The translations under genes were made by a program, and so were the position numbers. This document shows positions 28,196-37,237 of a stretch of DNA of 64,000 nt, piece after piece. This DNA comes from Actinopolymorpha sp. NPDC004070. Its GTDB lineage: Bacteria > Actinomycetota > Actinomycetes > Propionibacteriales > Actinopolymorphaceae. The DNA lies in the NCBI RefSeq assembly GCF_040610475.1, contig NZ_JBEXMJ010000001.1:682001-746000 (forward strand), read 5' to 3'. Position 1 is the stretch's first letter. Each line of letters starts with the position of its first letter. The notes under the pieces are model-generated. The model was not told where the DNA came from. It did no database searches and saw only the letters and a list, made by a program, of their open reading frames with translations.

Positions 28196-29208
28196 TGCGG
28201 ATGGCACGCTTCACACCACGGTTCTGGGTCTCGGCGGTGGTGTTCGCCCTCGTCGTCGCGTTCGCGGTCCTGGGCCCGATCGTCTTCGGCGCGAATCCCG
28301 GCAAGGACGTCGGCGGTCTGTACGACCCGCCGTCGAGCACCTCCTGGCTCGGCACCGACGACCTCGGCCACGACGTCTTCACCAACCTGATGCTCGGTAC
28401 CCGGACCTCGCTGATCATCGGGCTGGTCGCGGGGCTGGTGGCCACGCTCATCGGCGTGGTCGTGGGTCTGCTCGCGGGCTACCACGGCGGGATGGTGGAG
28501 GAGGCGCTGATGGGCGTCACCAACGTCGCGCTGGCGATCCCCGCGATCGTCGTCCTCATCCTGTTGTCGGTCGCGATCGACTTCCGCTCGATCGTGGCGA
28601 TGGCGGTGGTCATCGCCATCACCAGCTGGCCGTGGACGGCGCGGGCGGTGCGTGCGCAGGCGAGCAGTGTGCGGACGCGCGAACACCTCGACGTGGCACG
28701 GCTTTCCGGTGCTCGAACGTTCGACATCCTGATCTGGGACGTCCTGCCGTACCTCATGTCCTACATCTGCATGGCGTTCGTGCTGCAGGTGTCCGGCGCG
28801 ATCCTCGCCGAGGCCGGGCTCTCGCTGCTCGGACTGGGCCCGAGCGGAAGCGTCTCGCTCGGCATCATGCTCAACTGGGCCCTGGTCGGGGAGTCGTTGC
28901 TGAACGGCGCCTGGTGGGCGTTCCTGCCGCCGACCATCCTGTTGACGCTGATCGCGTTCGCCCTGCTGATGCTGCAGTCCAGCCTGGACGAGGTGTTCAA
29001 CCCGCGGCTGCGGCGCGGCCGCCGGGAGCGCGGTGCGGCCGCAGGTGCCGGCGCCGGTGCGGCGGTGTCCCTGGTCACCAGCGGCACCGTCGCGGCCGAG
29101 ACCCTGGACGTCGGGGCGGCACAAGAACCCGTGCCCGAACCCGGTGCGGGTGAACGCACCGTCGGCTCCGGTCCGGACCGTACGAGTGAAAGGTCGGGTA
29201 GCGCATGA
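28195..29208 (+). CDS. ABC transporter permease (DppC/OppC type)
   Basis: This 337-residue permease carries the DppC-type N-terminal helix, a STSWLGTDDLGHDVFTNLMLGTRTSL motif and the EAA loop RTREHLDVARLSGARTFDILIWDVLPYL. The end shows LLLTLIAFALLMLQSSLDEVFNPRLR, then an unusual Ala/Gly/Glu-rich tail of about 60 residues not expected in the family. The start overlaps the DppB-type gene and the stop overlaps the ATPase gene (ATGA). The two permeases form the membrane channel. Confidence 0.92.
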   Translation: MRMARFTPRFWVSAVVFALVVAFAVLGPIVFGANPGKDVGGLYDPPSSTSWLGTDDLGHDVFTNLMLGTRTSLIIGLVAGLVATLIGVVVGLLAGYHGGMVEEALMGVTNVALAIPAIVVLILLSVAIDFRSIVAMAVVIAITSWPWTARAVRAQASSVRTREHLDVARLSGARTFDILIWDVLPYLMSYICMAFVLQVSGAILAEAGLSLLGLGPSGSVSLGIMLNWALVGESLLNGAWWAFLPPTILLTLIAFALLMLQSSLDEVFNPRLRRGRRERGAAAGAGAGAAVSLVTSGTVAAETLDVGAAQEPVPEPGAGERTVGSGPDRTSERSGSA

Positions 29209-30227
29209 CCGGGGTGACGACCACCACCGACGCCCTGCTGCGGGCCGAGCGGCTGCGGGCCGCCTACAGCGTCGGTGGCGGCCAGGTGGTCGCGGTCGAC
29301 GACGTGTCGGTCGAGGTACGCAAGGGCGAGGTGCTCGGGGTGGCCGGTGAGTCCGGCTGCGGCAAGAGCACCCTGGGCGCGATCCTGTCGCTGACCGTAC
29401 GACCGCCGCTCTACGTGCTGAGCGGTTCGCTGGAGGTCGACGGGAAGCAGCTCGACCTCGGCCCGGACCGCAAGCCACCGCGTTCCTGGCGGGGCGAGGT
29501 GGTCTCGCTGCTGCCGCAGGGCGCAATGAACTCGCTCAGCCCGACCGTACGGATCCGCGACTTCGCCTACGACGTGATTCGTGCCCACCAGCCGGGCGTT
29601 CGGCGGGACCAGGCGATCGAGCGGGCGCGGCAGCGACTCGAACAGCTCGATCTGCCCGCACGCGTGCTCGACTACTACCCCCACCAGCTCAGCGGTGGCA
29701 TGAAGCAGCGGGTCGTCACGGTGATCTCCACCCTGCTCAACCCGCGGCTGCTGATCGCCGACGAGCCGACGTCGGCGCTCGACGTGTCCTCCCAGCGGAT
29801 CCTGATCGAGATGCTGCGGGAGATGCTGAAGCAGGACATCATCGGCGGCGTCATCTTCATCACCCACGACCTGCCGGTGCTCAACACGATCGCCGACCGG
29901 ATCGCGGTGATGTACGCCGGGAAGATCGCCGAGGTCAGTCCCGCGACCGAGCTCATCAACCGCCCCCGCCACCCCTACAGCGCGTCCCTGCTGTCCTCGG
30001 TGCTGGTGCCCGAACCCCACATGCGGCAGACGAGGGTGCGCGGCATTCCCGGCGCTCCGCCGAGTCTGGCCAGCCCTCCGCCCGCGTGCCGGTTCCATCC
30101 CCGGTGCCCGCTGGTGATGGACATCTGCCGTACGGAGGAACCGCCGCGGGTCGGTGACGAGCGCCGGCACTCGATGTGCTGGTGGACCGAACAGCATCCC
30201 GGTCAGACGGTGGAGGTGGGTCGATGA
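29205..30227 (+). CDS. ABC transporter ATP-binding protein (DppD/OppD type)
   Basis: This 340-residue ATPase has Walker A GESGCGKST near residue 48, signature LSGGMKQRV near 162 and Walker B LLIADEPTSALDV near 182. The C-terminal oligopeptide-transporter domain includes RHPYSASLLSSVL and a cysteine-bearing PPACRFHPRCPLVMDIC stretch that usually binds an Fe-S cluster. The start overlaps the preceding permease gene. Together with the next gene it energises the importer. Confidence 0.93.
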   Translation: MTGVTTTTDALLRAERLRAAYSVGGGQVVAVDDVSVEVRKGEVLGVAGESGCGKSTLGAILSLTVRPPLYVLSGSLEVDGKQLDLGPDRKPPRSWRGEVVSLLPQGAMNSLSPTVRIRDFAYDVIRAHQPGVRRDQAIERARQRLEQLDLPARVLDYYPHQLSGGMKQRVVTVISTLLNPRLLIADEPTSALDVSSQRILIEMLREMLKQDIIGGVIFITHDLPVLNTIADRIAVMYAGKIAEVSPATELINRPRHPYSASLLSSVLVPEPHMRQTRVRGIPGAPPSLASPPPACRFHPRCPLVMDICRTEEPPRVGDERRHSMCWWTEQHPGQTVEVGR

Positions 30228-31030
30228 GCGCACAGCCCGAGAACGGCGCCGGACCGCTGATCGAGGCGAAGTCGCTGTCCCGCGTCTTCGGCCACGGTGA
30301 CAAGGTCGTTCGGGCCGTCGACGACGTGTCGTTCACGCTGGGCCGCCAGGAGGTGGTCTCCATCGTGGGGGAGAGCGGCAGCGGGAAGTCGACGCTGGCC
30401 CGGCTGGTGCTGCGGCTGCTGGACCCGACGTCGGGGACGCTGCACCTGTCCGGGCGGGACGTCACCTCGCTGAAGGGGCGTGACCTGCAGGCGTACTGGC
30501 GCGACGTGCAGGCGGTCTTCCAGGACCCGTTCAGCTCGTTCAACCAGTTCTTCACGGTACGCCGGCTGCTCAACCGGTCGCTGCGACTGGCCGCCGCCGG
30601 GTCGGCCGAGCGGGGCGAGACGCTGATGGCCCAGGCGCTCGATCACGTGGGGCTGTCCGCCGACGTGCTCGACAAGTGGCCGCACCAGCTCTCCGGCGGC
30701 CAGCGGCAGCGGGTGATGATCGCCCGGGCGCTGATGTTGCAGCCACGCATCCTGGTCGCCGACGAGGCCACCTCGATGTTGGACGCGTCGCTGCGGGCGA
30801 ACATCCTGAACGTCCTCGCCGACCTGCGCAGCGACTACGACATGACGATCCTGTTCATCACCCACGACATCGGCCAGGCCTGCTACGTGAGCGACCGGGT
30901 GCTGGTGATGAGCAAGGGGCAGGTCGTCGAGCAGGGCCCCACCGACGAGGTGATCTTCAACCCGCAGCACGAGTACACCCAGCGGCTGCTCGCCGACGTG
31001 CCCCGGCTGCACGAGAACATCCTGGACTGA
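30224..31030 (+). CDS. ABC transporter ATP-binding protein (DppF/OppF type)
   Basis: This 268-residue ATPase is the second nucleotide-binding subunit of the importer. Walker A is GESGSGKST near residue 48. The Q-loop AVFQDPFSSFNQ, signature LSGGQRQRV and Walker B ILVADEATSMLDAS are intact. It is shorter than many DppF proteins, ending at about the RLLADVP motif without the Cys-rich tail. Its ATG overlaps the DppD-type stop. A strong hairpin follows 20 nt after its stop. Confidence 0.93.
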   Translation: MSAQPENGAGPLIEAKSLSRVFGHGDKVVRAVDDVSFTLGRQEVVSIVGESGSGKSTLARLVLRLLDPTSGTLHLSGRDVTSLKGRDLQAYWRDVQAVFQDPFSSFNQFFTVRRLLNRSLRLAAAGSAERGETLMAQALDHVGLSADVLDKWPHQLSGGQRQRVMIARALMLQPRILVADEATSMLDASLRANILNVLADLRSDYDMTILFITHDIGQACYVSDRVLVMSKGQVVEQGPTDEVIFNPQHEYTQRLLADVPRLHENILD

Positions 31031-31049
31031 CGCCACAACCGTCGCCCGT

Positions 31050-31086
31050 ACGTCCCGTTGTCAAGTGATTCTTGACAGCGGGACGT
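31050..31086 (+). terminator. Hairpin terminator after the importer operon
   Basis: A 16-bp stem with one mismatch (31050-31065 with 31071-31086) and a 5-nt loop TGATT starts 20 nt after the last importer gene. There is no T-tract, which is common for high-GC actinobacteria. Confidence 0.65.
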
Positions 31087-31122
31087 TCGCGTTCGGGGGC
31101 GTGCCCCTAGGGCAGAGCTCAG

Positions 31123-31140
31123 GGTGGGGGCAACCCCACC
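31123..31140. repeat. Short hairpin upstream of the second DUF1023-like gene
   Basis: GGTGGGG-GCAA-CCCCACC is a perfect 7-bp inverted repeat 80 nt before the start codon. It may be an operator or a second terminator element for the importer operon. Confidence 0.35.
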
Positions 31141-31207
31141 TTGACGGTGCGGAAACTCCACCATCACAACGGGTATCTGCCGCATCGTGACCGGCGGCAA
31201 CTCTTCG

Positions 31208-31213
31208 TAGCGT
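31208..31213 (+). promoter_or_regulatory. -10 element for the hydrolase at 31221 (leaderless)
   Basis: TAGCGT ends 7 nt before GTG 31221. No ribosome site lies between. Confidence 0.5.
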
Positions 31214-31220
31214 CACTGAC

Positions 31221-32066
31221 GTGCGAACTCTGCTGCCTCCGCTGGTCGCCGCGACCGTCCTGCTGGGTTTCACCCCCGGGGCAGGTGCGGCCGCCGCCGC
31301 CGACCCACATGCGGCCCTGCCGCCGCTGCGCTACGCCGCCCGCACCGTCGACGGCCACGACTTCCTCGCCTACGACCAGCGCGGTGACGGCCGGGTCGTC
31401 GAGGTGCTCGGTGACCTTGCCACCGCCGACCAGGTGGCCGTCCTCATTCCCGGTGCCGGCCACCGTCTGGGCAACTACCTCAGCGACAGGGCCCGGCCCA
31501 CGCCGCGCGGCGCGGGCGGGGCCCTGCTGGCCGAGCTGCGCCGGCAGTCGCCCGGCACCGGGTCGGCGGTGGTCGTCTGGCTCGGCTACGACGCCCCCGA
31601 AGGTGTCGACCTCGCCTCGGCCCGCTCCGAACGAGCCGAGGCCGGCGCGCGGGACCTGGTCCGGTTCGTCCGGCGGCTGGACCATCTGGTGTCCCCGGAC
31701 ACCCGGATCACTCTGGTCGGCCACAGCTACGGGTCGGTGGTGATCGGCAGGGCGGCGCCCGAGGTGGACGTCGACGACCTCGTGGTCGTGGGCAGCCCCG
31801 GGATGGACGCCGGCAGCCGGGCCGCCCTGCACACCGGCGCGCGGGTGTGGGCCGCGCGTGCGCCGGGCGACCCGATCCGGTTCGCGCCGCCGCTGCGGGT
31901 GGGTGGCTTCGGCCACGACGCGGACCCCACCGCTCCGGGCTTCGATGCCCGCACGTTCGCCGTCGGCACCGCTCGCGGGCACGCCGACTACTTCACTCGC
32001 GGAACCGAGTCGCTGGCCAACATCGCCCGCATCGTCCGCGGCCGTACGGACGAGGTGACCCGATGA
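31221..32066 (+). CDS. Secreted alpha/beta hydrolase, DUF1023-like (paralogue)
   Basis: This 281-residue protein has a signal sequence (about residues 1-26, ending GAGAAAAA). The core matches the protein encoded at 9050-10129: VEVLGDLATADQVAVLIPGAGH, nucleophile elbow GHSYGS with Ser169, VVGSPGMDAG and GTARGHADYFTRGTESLANIARIV. It keeps the canonical GxSxG, unlike the first copy. The stop overlaps the acyltransferase start (ATGA), which suggests the two work on the same cell-surface or lipid substrate. The exact substrate is unknown. Confidence 0.8.
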   Translation: MRTLLPPLVAATVLLGFTPGAGAAAAADPHAALPPLRYAARTVDGHDFLAYDQRGDGRVVEVLGDLATADQVAVLIPGAGHRLGNYLSDRARPTPRGAGGALLAELRRQSPGTGSAVVVWLGYDAPEGVDLASARSERAEAGARDLVRFVRRLDHLVSPDTRITLVGHSYGSVVIGRAAPEVDVDDLVVVGSPGMDAGSRAALHTGARVWAARAPGDPIRFAPPLRVGGFGHDADPTAPGFDARTFAVGTARGHADYFTRGTESLANIARIVRGRTDEVTR

Positions 32067-33391
32067 CCGCTGTGACGTCCACCCCGATCCCCGCTCCGAT
32101 CTCCACCCAGGCTGCTGTGCACCGCGCCGGCCGCGGCCCGTGGCAGGCGTTCGTCCGGACCGTGGCCGCCCGTACGCCCGCGTCCCGTGACCGGGCACTG
32201 GACGCCTACCGCGCCCTCGCCACGCTCGGCGTGGTGACCGGCCACTGGCTGGTCGGTGCGCTGGTCGCCCAGCCCGACGGCACGCTGCGGATCGCCAGCC
32301 CGTTGCGCGACCTGGGCGCGCTGGCACCGGCCAGTTGGGTGCTGCAGATGCTGGGGCTGTTCTTCCTCGTCGGCGGGCACTCCGCCGTGTCGAGCCTGGC
32401 CCGGTCGGCCGAACGCGGCGAGCCGTACGCCACCTGGCTGCGCCGCCGGTTCGCCCGGCTCACCCGGCCGGTGCTCGCCGCCACCGCGCTGTCGGCCGGC
32501 TGCCTGGCCGTCCTCGGCGCTGTGGGCGTACCCGAGGGAACCCTGCGTACCTGGGTCGTCCTGCTGGTGCAGCCGTTCTGGTTCGTCGCGGTCTACGCGG
32601 TGCTGACGGTCCTCACCCGGTGCGCCGTGGCGGCCGACCGGCGGTGGGGCGGTTGGGCGGCGCTGCCGCTGCTGGGGGTCGTGGCGGCCGGTGACCTGGC
32701 GAGGTACGGCCCATGGAGCGACGCGATGCCCGGATGGATCGGGATGGTCAACCTGGTGCCGGGCTGGCTGTTTGCGTACCAGCTCGGCGTCTCCTGGGGC
32801 CGGGGGACGTTCTCGGCAGTGCCGCTCGGCAGCAAGGGTGCGTCGAAGAACCGGCTCGGGCGGCGGGCCGGGTGGCTCCTGCTGGTGGGCGGTGCGAGTC
32901 TGTTCGCCCTGCTGCTGTTGGTGTTCCACTACCCGGCCAGCATGGTCGGCGTGCCGGGTGCGGCCCGGTCCAACGCGCACCCCCCGTCGCTGCTGGTCCC
33001 CGCACTGGCCGCGTTCCAGTCCGGCGCGGCCCTGCTCCTGCACGGACCGGTCAGCCGGCTGATGCGCCGGCCCGGCCTGTGGGCGGGCGTCGCCGCGGTG
33101 AACCTGGCGGCGATGACCATCTTCTGCTGGCACCAGGTGCCGATACTGCTGGTGTCCCTCGTCGGCAAGACGGCGATCGGCGCGGTGCCGGGGTTGACCA
33201 CCTCACCGGACCAGGTGTCGTGGGTGCTCGCCCGGCTGGCGTGGCTACCGGTGATGGCGGCGGTGCTGGTGGCGGTGGTCGCGGTGACGCGGAGGTTCGA
33301 GGCCCCGCTGGGCCTGCGGGCGCCGCTGGCGCGGGTGGGTGCGGCGGTGGTCACTGCCGCCGCCGTGGGCTTCTTCGTCACGCTGTACTGA
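32063..33391 (+). CDS. Membrane acyltransferase (acyltransferase family 3)
   Basis: This 442-residue integral membrane protein has about ten helices and resembles OafA-type acyltransferases. The first helix carries RALDAYRALATLGVVTGHWLV, with the Arg and His typical of the catalytic region. GGHSAVSSLARSAERGEPYATWLRRRFARLTRPV follows the second helix. The start overlaps the hydrolase stop, so the genes are coupled. A role in O-acylating a surface glycan or secreted product is plausible. It is convergent with fumarylacetoacetase. Confidence 0.82.
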   Translation: MTAVTSTPIPAPISTQAAVHRAGRGPWQAFVRTVAARTPASRDRALDAYRALATLGVVTGHWLVGALVAQPDGTLRIASPLRDLGALAPASWVLQMLGLFFLVGGHSAVSSLARSAERGEPYATWLRRRFARLTRPVLAATALSAGCLAVLGAVGVPEGTLRTWVVLLVQPFWFVAVYAVLTVLTRCAVAADRRWGGWAALPLLGVVAAGDLARYGPWSDAMPGWIGMVNLVPGWLFAYQLGVSWGRGTFSAVPLGSKGASKNRLGRRAGWLLLVGGASLFALLLLVFHYPASMVGVPGAARSNAHPPSLLVPALAAFQSGAALLLHGPVSRLMRRPGLWAGVAAVNLAAMTIFCWHQVPILLVSLVGKTAIGAVPGLTTSPDQVSWVLARLAWLPVMAAVLVAVVAVTRRFEAPLGLRAPLARVGAAVVTAAAVGFFVTLY

Positions 33392-33408
33392 GGCGTGGGC
33401 GGTGCGAA

Positions 33409-34626
33409 CTACGGGGCGGCCGGCCGGACCTGTCCGGTGACCGCCCCGAAGCCGAGCCGTCCGCCGTCCGGCGCCGGAGCGGTGGCCCGGACGGTCACCA
33501 CGTCCCCGTCCTCCAGAAACGCCCGGGTGGACCCGTCCGCCAGGGTGAGCGGCTTCGCGCCGCCCTCGGTCGCCTCCATCAGGCAGCCGTACTCGCCCTC
33601 GCCCGGTCCGGAGACCGTCCCGGAGGCGAGCAGGTCACCGGTGCGCAGCGTCGCGCCGTTGGAGGTGAGGTGGGCGAGCATCTGCGCGGGCGTCCAGTAC
33701 ATGTGGGCGTACCGGGGACGGGCGACCACCTGGTCGTTGATCGCCACCTCCAGGTCGAGGTCGAGGCCGAAGTCGTGCGTGCCGCGCAGGTAGGGCAGCG
33801 GTGCCGGCTCCTGGACCGGCGGCGCCACCGCGGCGGCGTCCAGCGCGGCCAGCGGGACCACCCACGGCGAGACGGACGTACGAAACGACTTGCCCAGGAA
33901 CGGTCCCAGCGGCCGGGCCTCCCACGCCTGCAGGTCACGGGCCGACCAGTCGTTGACGAGGACCACGCCGAAGACGTACTCGCGTACCTCGTCCACACTC
34001 ACCCGCCGCCCCGCGGCTGTGGGCGTCCCGACCACGAAACCCACCTCCGCCTCGAGGTCCAGCCGGGTCGAGGGGCCGAACGACGGGGCCGTCTCGCCCG
34101 GTGCCAGGTGCTGTCCGGAGGGGCGGGTCACCGGCGTGCCGGAGACCGCGACCGTGCCGGCCCGGCCGTGGTAGCCGATCGGCAGATGCCGCCAGTTGGG
34201 GGTCAGCGGCGGCTCGTTGGGGCGGAGCAGCCGGCCGAGGCGGGTGGCGTGGTGTTCGGAGGCGTAGAAGTCGACGTAGTCCGCGACCTCGAACGGCAGG
34301 TGGAGCCGCACCTGGTCCACCGGGAGGAGCTCGGGTTCGACCAGGGAGCGGAAGGCCTCGTCGGTCAGGCGTTCGGTCAGCCAGTGCCGAACGGCGTGCC
34401 AGGCCCGGGCGCCCAGCGCCATGAACGGGTTCAGCGACGAAGCGGTGAACACTCCGGCGAAGTCGGCGTACTCGCTGGCCGCGAGCGGGGCGAGGTCGAG
34501 AACGTGGTCGCCGACGGCCACGCCTACCCGCGGCTCCTCGTCGGGGAGTGAGAAGACGCCGTACGGCAGGTTGTGCACCGTGAACGGCGAACCCTCGGGC
34601 ACGGGCACCCAACCCGTCGTGGCCAC
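33409..34626 (-). CDS. fahA: Fumarylacetoacetase
   Basis: This 405-residue enzyme would cleave fumarylacetoacetate to fumarate and acetoacetate, the last step of homogentisate degradation. An N-terminal SH3-like domain (residues 1-110, FTVHNLPYGVFSLPDEEPRVGVAVGDHVLDL) precedes the FAH domain. That domain has YVDFYASEHHATRLGRLLRP, LPIGYHGRAGTV, LDLEAEVGFVVGTP, VLVNDWSARDLQAWE and LLASGTVSGPGEGEYGCL. I chose GTG 34626 because the family N-terminus follows. The start lies 4 nt after the stop of the upstream unknown gene, with which it forms an operon. Confidence 0.95.
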   Translation of the reverse strand: MATTGWVPVPEGSPFTVHNLPYGVFSLPDEEPRVGVAVGDHVLDLAPLAASEYADFAGVFTASSLNPFMALGARAWHAVRHWLTERLTDEAFRSLVEPELLPVDQVRLHLPFEVADYVDFYASEHHATRLGRLLRPNEPPLTPNWRHLPIGYHGRAGTVAVSGTPVTRPSGQHLAPGETAPSFGPSTRLDLEAEVGFVVGTPTAAGRRVSVDEVREYVFGVVLVNDWSARDLQAWEARPLGPFLGKSFRTSVSPWVVPLAALDAAAVAPPVQEPAPLPYLRGTHDFGLDLDLEVAINDQVVARPRYAHMYWTPAQMLAHLTSNGATLRTGDLLASGTVSGPGEGEYGCLMEATEGGAKPLTLADGSTRAFLEDGDVVTVRATAPAPDGGRLGFGAVTGQVRPAAP

Positions 34627-34630
34627 GAGG

Positions 34631-35515
34631 TCAATCCTGCAGGACGCGCAGTCGCAGCAGGTCGGCCAGAGGATCGGACACGCTGCACGACCCGAACGAG
34701 TTGAACCACCGCCGGGCCGAGGCCGCCGCCCGGTCGTCGAGTGCACGCACCCGGCCGGCGACGCGGTCGTCGTCCCGGTCGCCCAGCGCCTCGACCAGGG
34801 CGGGCTCGTCCGCGCCGTCCAGTGCGAGCCGGGTGGCGAGGACGACATTGAGGAACCCGTGGTGGTCCGCGCCACCGCCGGAGCCGCGGACCGCGCGACG
34901 CAGCCCGGCGGTGCACTTGAACGGGAGTTCCCGGTCCAGGCAGGCGAGAATCACCCGGGCCAGTGCCTCCTCGCCGGGGAACGCCTCGGCTGCCACCCCG
35001 CCGGTCCGGAGCTTCGCCCGGTGGCCGTACTCCGCCAGCGCGTCCAGGGCATCCAGCGCGCCGTCCCAGCTGCCGTCGTTGCGGGGCACCTCCACGGCCA
35101 CGGCCACCTCGTCGGGGAGTTCGGCGGCGGCCAGCGCGCGGTCCATCCGGGCGACGTTGCGGGCCAGGTCCGGCTCGTCCCGCAGCGTCACCTCCACCGA
35201 GACCACCCGGGCCCGGTCGATGCGGCCGGCCCAGCGAAGGGCGGGTTCGATCGCCCCGGCGCCGCCGCCGACCACCAGGCCCAGCGGCAGCGGCTCCTCC
35301 GGCGGCGGCCCGTCGTCGAGCGCGGCGAGCAGCTCCGGCAGGGTGGCGTCCGGGCACAGGAACGGCCCGACCAGTCCGGCGTACCACTCCTCGCGACGGG
35401 TGAGATAGACGGCCAGCGCGGCGGCGAGCGGCTCGCTGGCGGGCGGGAACACCGCGGCGTCGTCGATCAGCCCGGCGCACAGAGCCGGGATGGTGCGGCT
35501 GCGCGGAGTAGTCAT
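34631..35515 (-). CDS. Conserved protein of unknown function linked to fumarylacetoacetase
   Basis: This 294-residue soluble protein is not recognised. Visible features are an N-terminal LCAGLIDDAAVFPPA segment, a VVSVEVTLRDEPDL strand, and a conserved-looking AKLRTGGVAAEAFPGEEALARVI...PFKCTAGLRRAVR block near residues 170-210 with Lys, Arg and one Cys. The end is SCSVSDPLADLLRLRVLQD. Alternating strands and helices suggest an alpha/beta barrel. It is translated just before fumarylacetoacetase (4-nt gap), so a role in aromatic catabolism is likely. An isomerase role for maleylacetoacetate would fill a pathway gap here, but nothing in the sequence proves it. Confidence 0.7.
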   Translation of the reverse strand: MTTPRSRTIPALCAGLIDDAAVFPPASEPLAAALAVYLTRREEWYAGLVGPFLCPDATLPELLAALDDGPPPEEPLPLGLVVGGGAGAIEPALRWAGRIDRARVVSVEVTLRDEPDLARNVARMDRALAAAELPDEVAVAVEVPRNDGSWDGALDALDALAEYGHRAKLRTGGVAAEAFPGEEALARVILACLDRELPFKCTAGLRRAVRGSGGGADHHGFLNVVLATRLALDGADEPALVEALGDRDDDRVAGRVRALDDRAAASARRWFNSFGSCSVSDPLADLLRLRVLQD

Positions 35516-35636
35516 CCCCTCGCACTTTAGGGCATGTCCTGCTGGTCACGCGCCGGGTCGGGCGCGTGCCGAAGTGGGACGGCTGACTTGTGGAGGGGAA
35601 GCGGTCCGGCCGGGGACTTGCTGGTTTGATGTGCCC

Positions 35637-37145
35637 GTGACCACGAGCACGGCGCGAACCTCCGGCTGGCGTGGAGGCAGGACGCACCGCCTCTACAGCG
35701 TGGTCGTGTTCATCGTGCTTGCATCGGTCGACAACGTTGCGGCCGTCCTGGTGCCGCCGCTCTACAGCCCGATCGCCCGTGAGCTGGAGGTCCGGGAGAG
35801 CGCGGTGGGCCTGGTCACCGCGGTGAGCTTCCTCGTCGCCGCTGTCGCCGCCGTGGCCTGGGCGTACGCCGGCGACCGGACCCGCCGCAAGCCGATGCTG
35901 ATGATCGGCACGCTGGTCTGGGCGGCCGGGACCAGCGGCACCGCGCTGGCCGGCAACTACGCGGCCTTCTTCGTCGCCCAGATGGTCGCCGCCGTCGGCC
36001 TCGGCGCGGTCGCCTCGGTCGGCTTCTCGGTGGTCAGCGACCTGATCGCGCCCAGACGCCGCGGCCTGGTGATGAGCTTCTGGGGCCTGTCGCAGGGTCT
36101 CGGCACCCTGGTGGGCACGCTGCTCGCCGGGGTGCTCGGAGCCGCGGACTGGCGCCGGCCGTTCCTGGTGCTCACCGTGATCGGGCTGGTCGCGGCGGTG
36201 GCGTACCTCTTCACGTACGACATCCGGCGCGGCCAGAGCGAGCCGGAGCTCGCGGCGATCTTCGCCGAGGGAGGCGACTACAGCCACCGGATCAGCCGGG
36301 CCGACGTGCCCGGCATCCTCGCCCGGCGGACCAACGTCTGGCTGGTGATGCAGGGCTTCACCGCGCAGTTCGTCTTCGGCTCGCTGGTGTGGCTGCCGCG
36401 GCTGTTCCAGGCCAAGGCGCAGGCGGCCGGGCACTCCGAGGAGATCTCCATCGTCATCGGCAGCCTGTTCGCCACGCTCTTCCAGCTCGGCGGCGTGCTC
36501 TCCATCGTAGGCGGCCTGGTCGGCGACCGGCTGCAGCGGCGCACCCCGCGCGGGCGGGCCATGGTCGCCGCGATCGGCATCCTCGGCGGCATCCCGTTCT
36601 ACGTCGTGCTGTTCTTCCTGCCGCTGCGCCTCGACGTGCCCGACACCGCCGGTACGGGAACGGTCGTCGCGGCGGTCCTCGCCAGCGTGGTCACCGAGCC
36701 GACGGTGACGGTCAGCTTCGCGATGGCGTTGATCGCCCTCGCGCTGACGTCGGCCAACTCACCGAACTGGTTCGCGCTGCTGGCCGACGTCAACCCGCCC
36801 GAGCACCGCGGCACCGTCTACAGCGCGGGCAACCTCGTCAACGGCGTCGGGCGGGCGCTCGGCAACGGCCTGGTCGGGGTGAGCTTCCGGGCGCTGGCCG
36901 TGGGGTTCCCGCCGCCGCTGAACTACGCGGTCGGGCTGGCGGTGTTCCAGCTGTTCTTCGTACCCACCGGCGCGATGTACTGGCTGGCGTCGCGGACGTC
37001 CCCCCGTGACCTGGCGGAGGTACGCGAGACGCTGCGGGCCCGGGTCGCGGCCGAGACCGGCGGGGCGGCCGGAGCCGGAGGGGCCGCCGGCGCCGGTCGG
37101 ACCCAGGACCTACCGGAGCAGTTCGGGCGAGACACCCGGGAGTGA
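35637..37145 (+). CDS. MFS transporter
   Basis: This 502-residue protein has about 12 helices and resembles Spinster-like MFS proteins (LYSVVVFIVLASVDNVAAVLVPPLYSPIARELEV, then GDRTRRKPMLMIG between helices 2 and 3). The C-terminal tail is Ala/Gly-rich. GTG 35637 is chosen; TTTGAT ends 6 nt before it, compatible with a leaderless start, while an upstream frame to 35490 would overlap the divergent gene. It lies between the fumarylacetoacetase and homogentisate dioxygenase genes, so uptake of an aromatic acid is possible. Confidence 0.85.
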   Translation: MTTSTARTSGWRGGRTHRLYSVVVFIVLASVDNVAAVLVPPLYSPIARELEVRESAVGLVTAVSFLVAAVAAVAWAYAGDRTRRKPMLMIGTLVWAAGTSGTALAGNYAAFFVAQMVAAVGLGAVASVGFSVVSDLIAPRRRGLVMSFWGLSQGLGTLVGTLLAGVLGAADWRRPFLVLTVIGLVAAVAYLFTYDIRRGQSEPELAAIFAEGGDYSHRISRADVPGILARRTNVWLVMQGFTAQFVFGSLVWLPRLFQAKAQAAGHSEEISIVIGSLFATLFQLGGVLSIVGGLVGDRLQRRTPRGRAMVAAIGILGGIPFYVVLFFLPLRLDVPDTAGTGTVVAAVLASVVTEPTVTVSFAMALIALALTSANSPNWFALLADVNPPEHRGTVYSAGNLVNGVGRALGNGLVGVSFRALAVGFPPPLNYAVGLAVFQLFFVPTGAMYWLASRTSPRDLAEVRETLRARVAAETGGAAGAGGAAGAGRTQDLPEQFGRDTRE

Positions 37146-37151
37146 TCGGCC

Positions 37152-37157
37152 TAAGGT
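37152..37157 (+). promoter_or_regulatory. Candidate -10 element upstream of homogentisate dioxygenase
   Basis: TAAGGT lies 80 nt before the dioxygenase start and just after the MFS stop. No clear -35 element is seen. Confidence 0.3.
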
Positions 37158-37237
37158 CGGGGCACAAACCAGTGGGAGAACGCCAGACTCACGCGCGCCA
37201 CCAGCCGCGGCGGCACCCGGCCGGAAGGAGCCCGACG

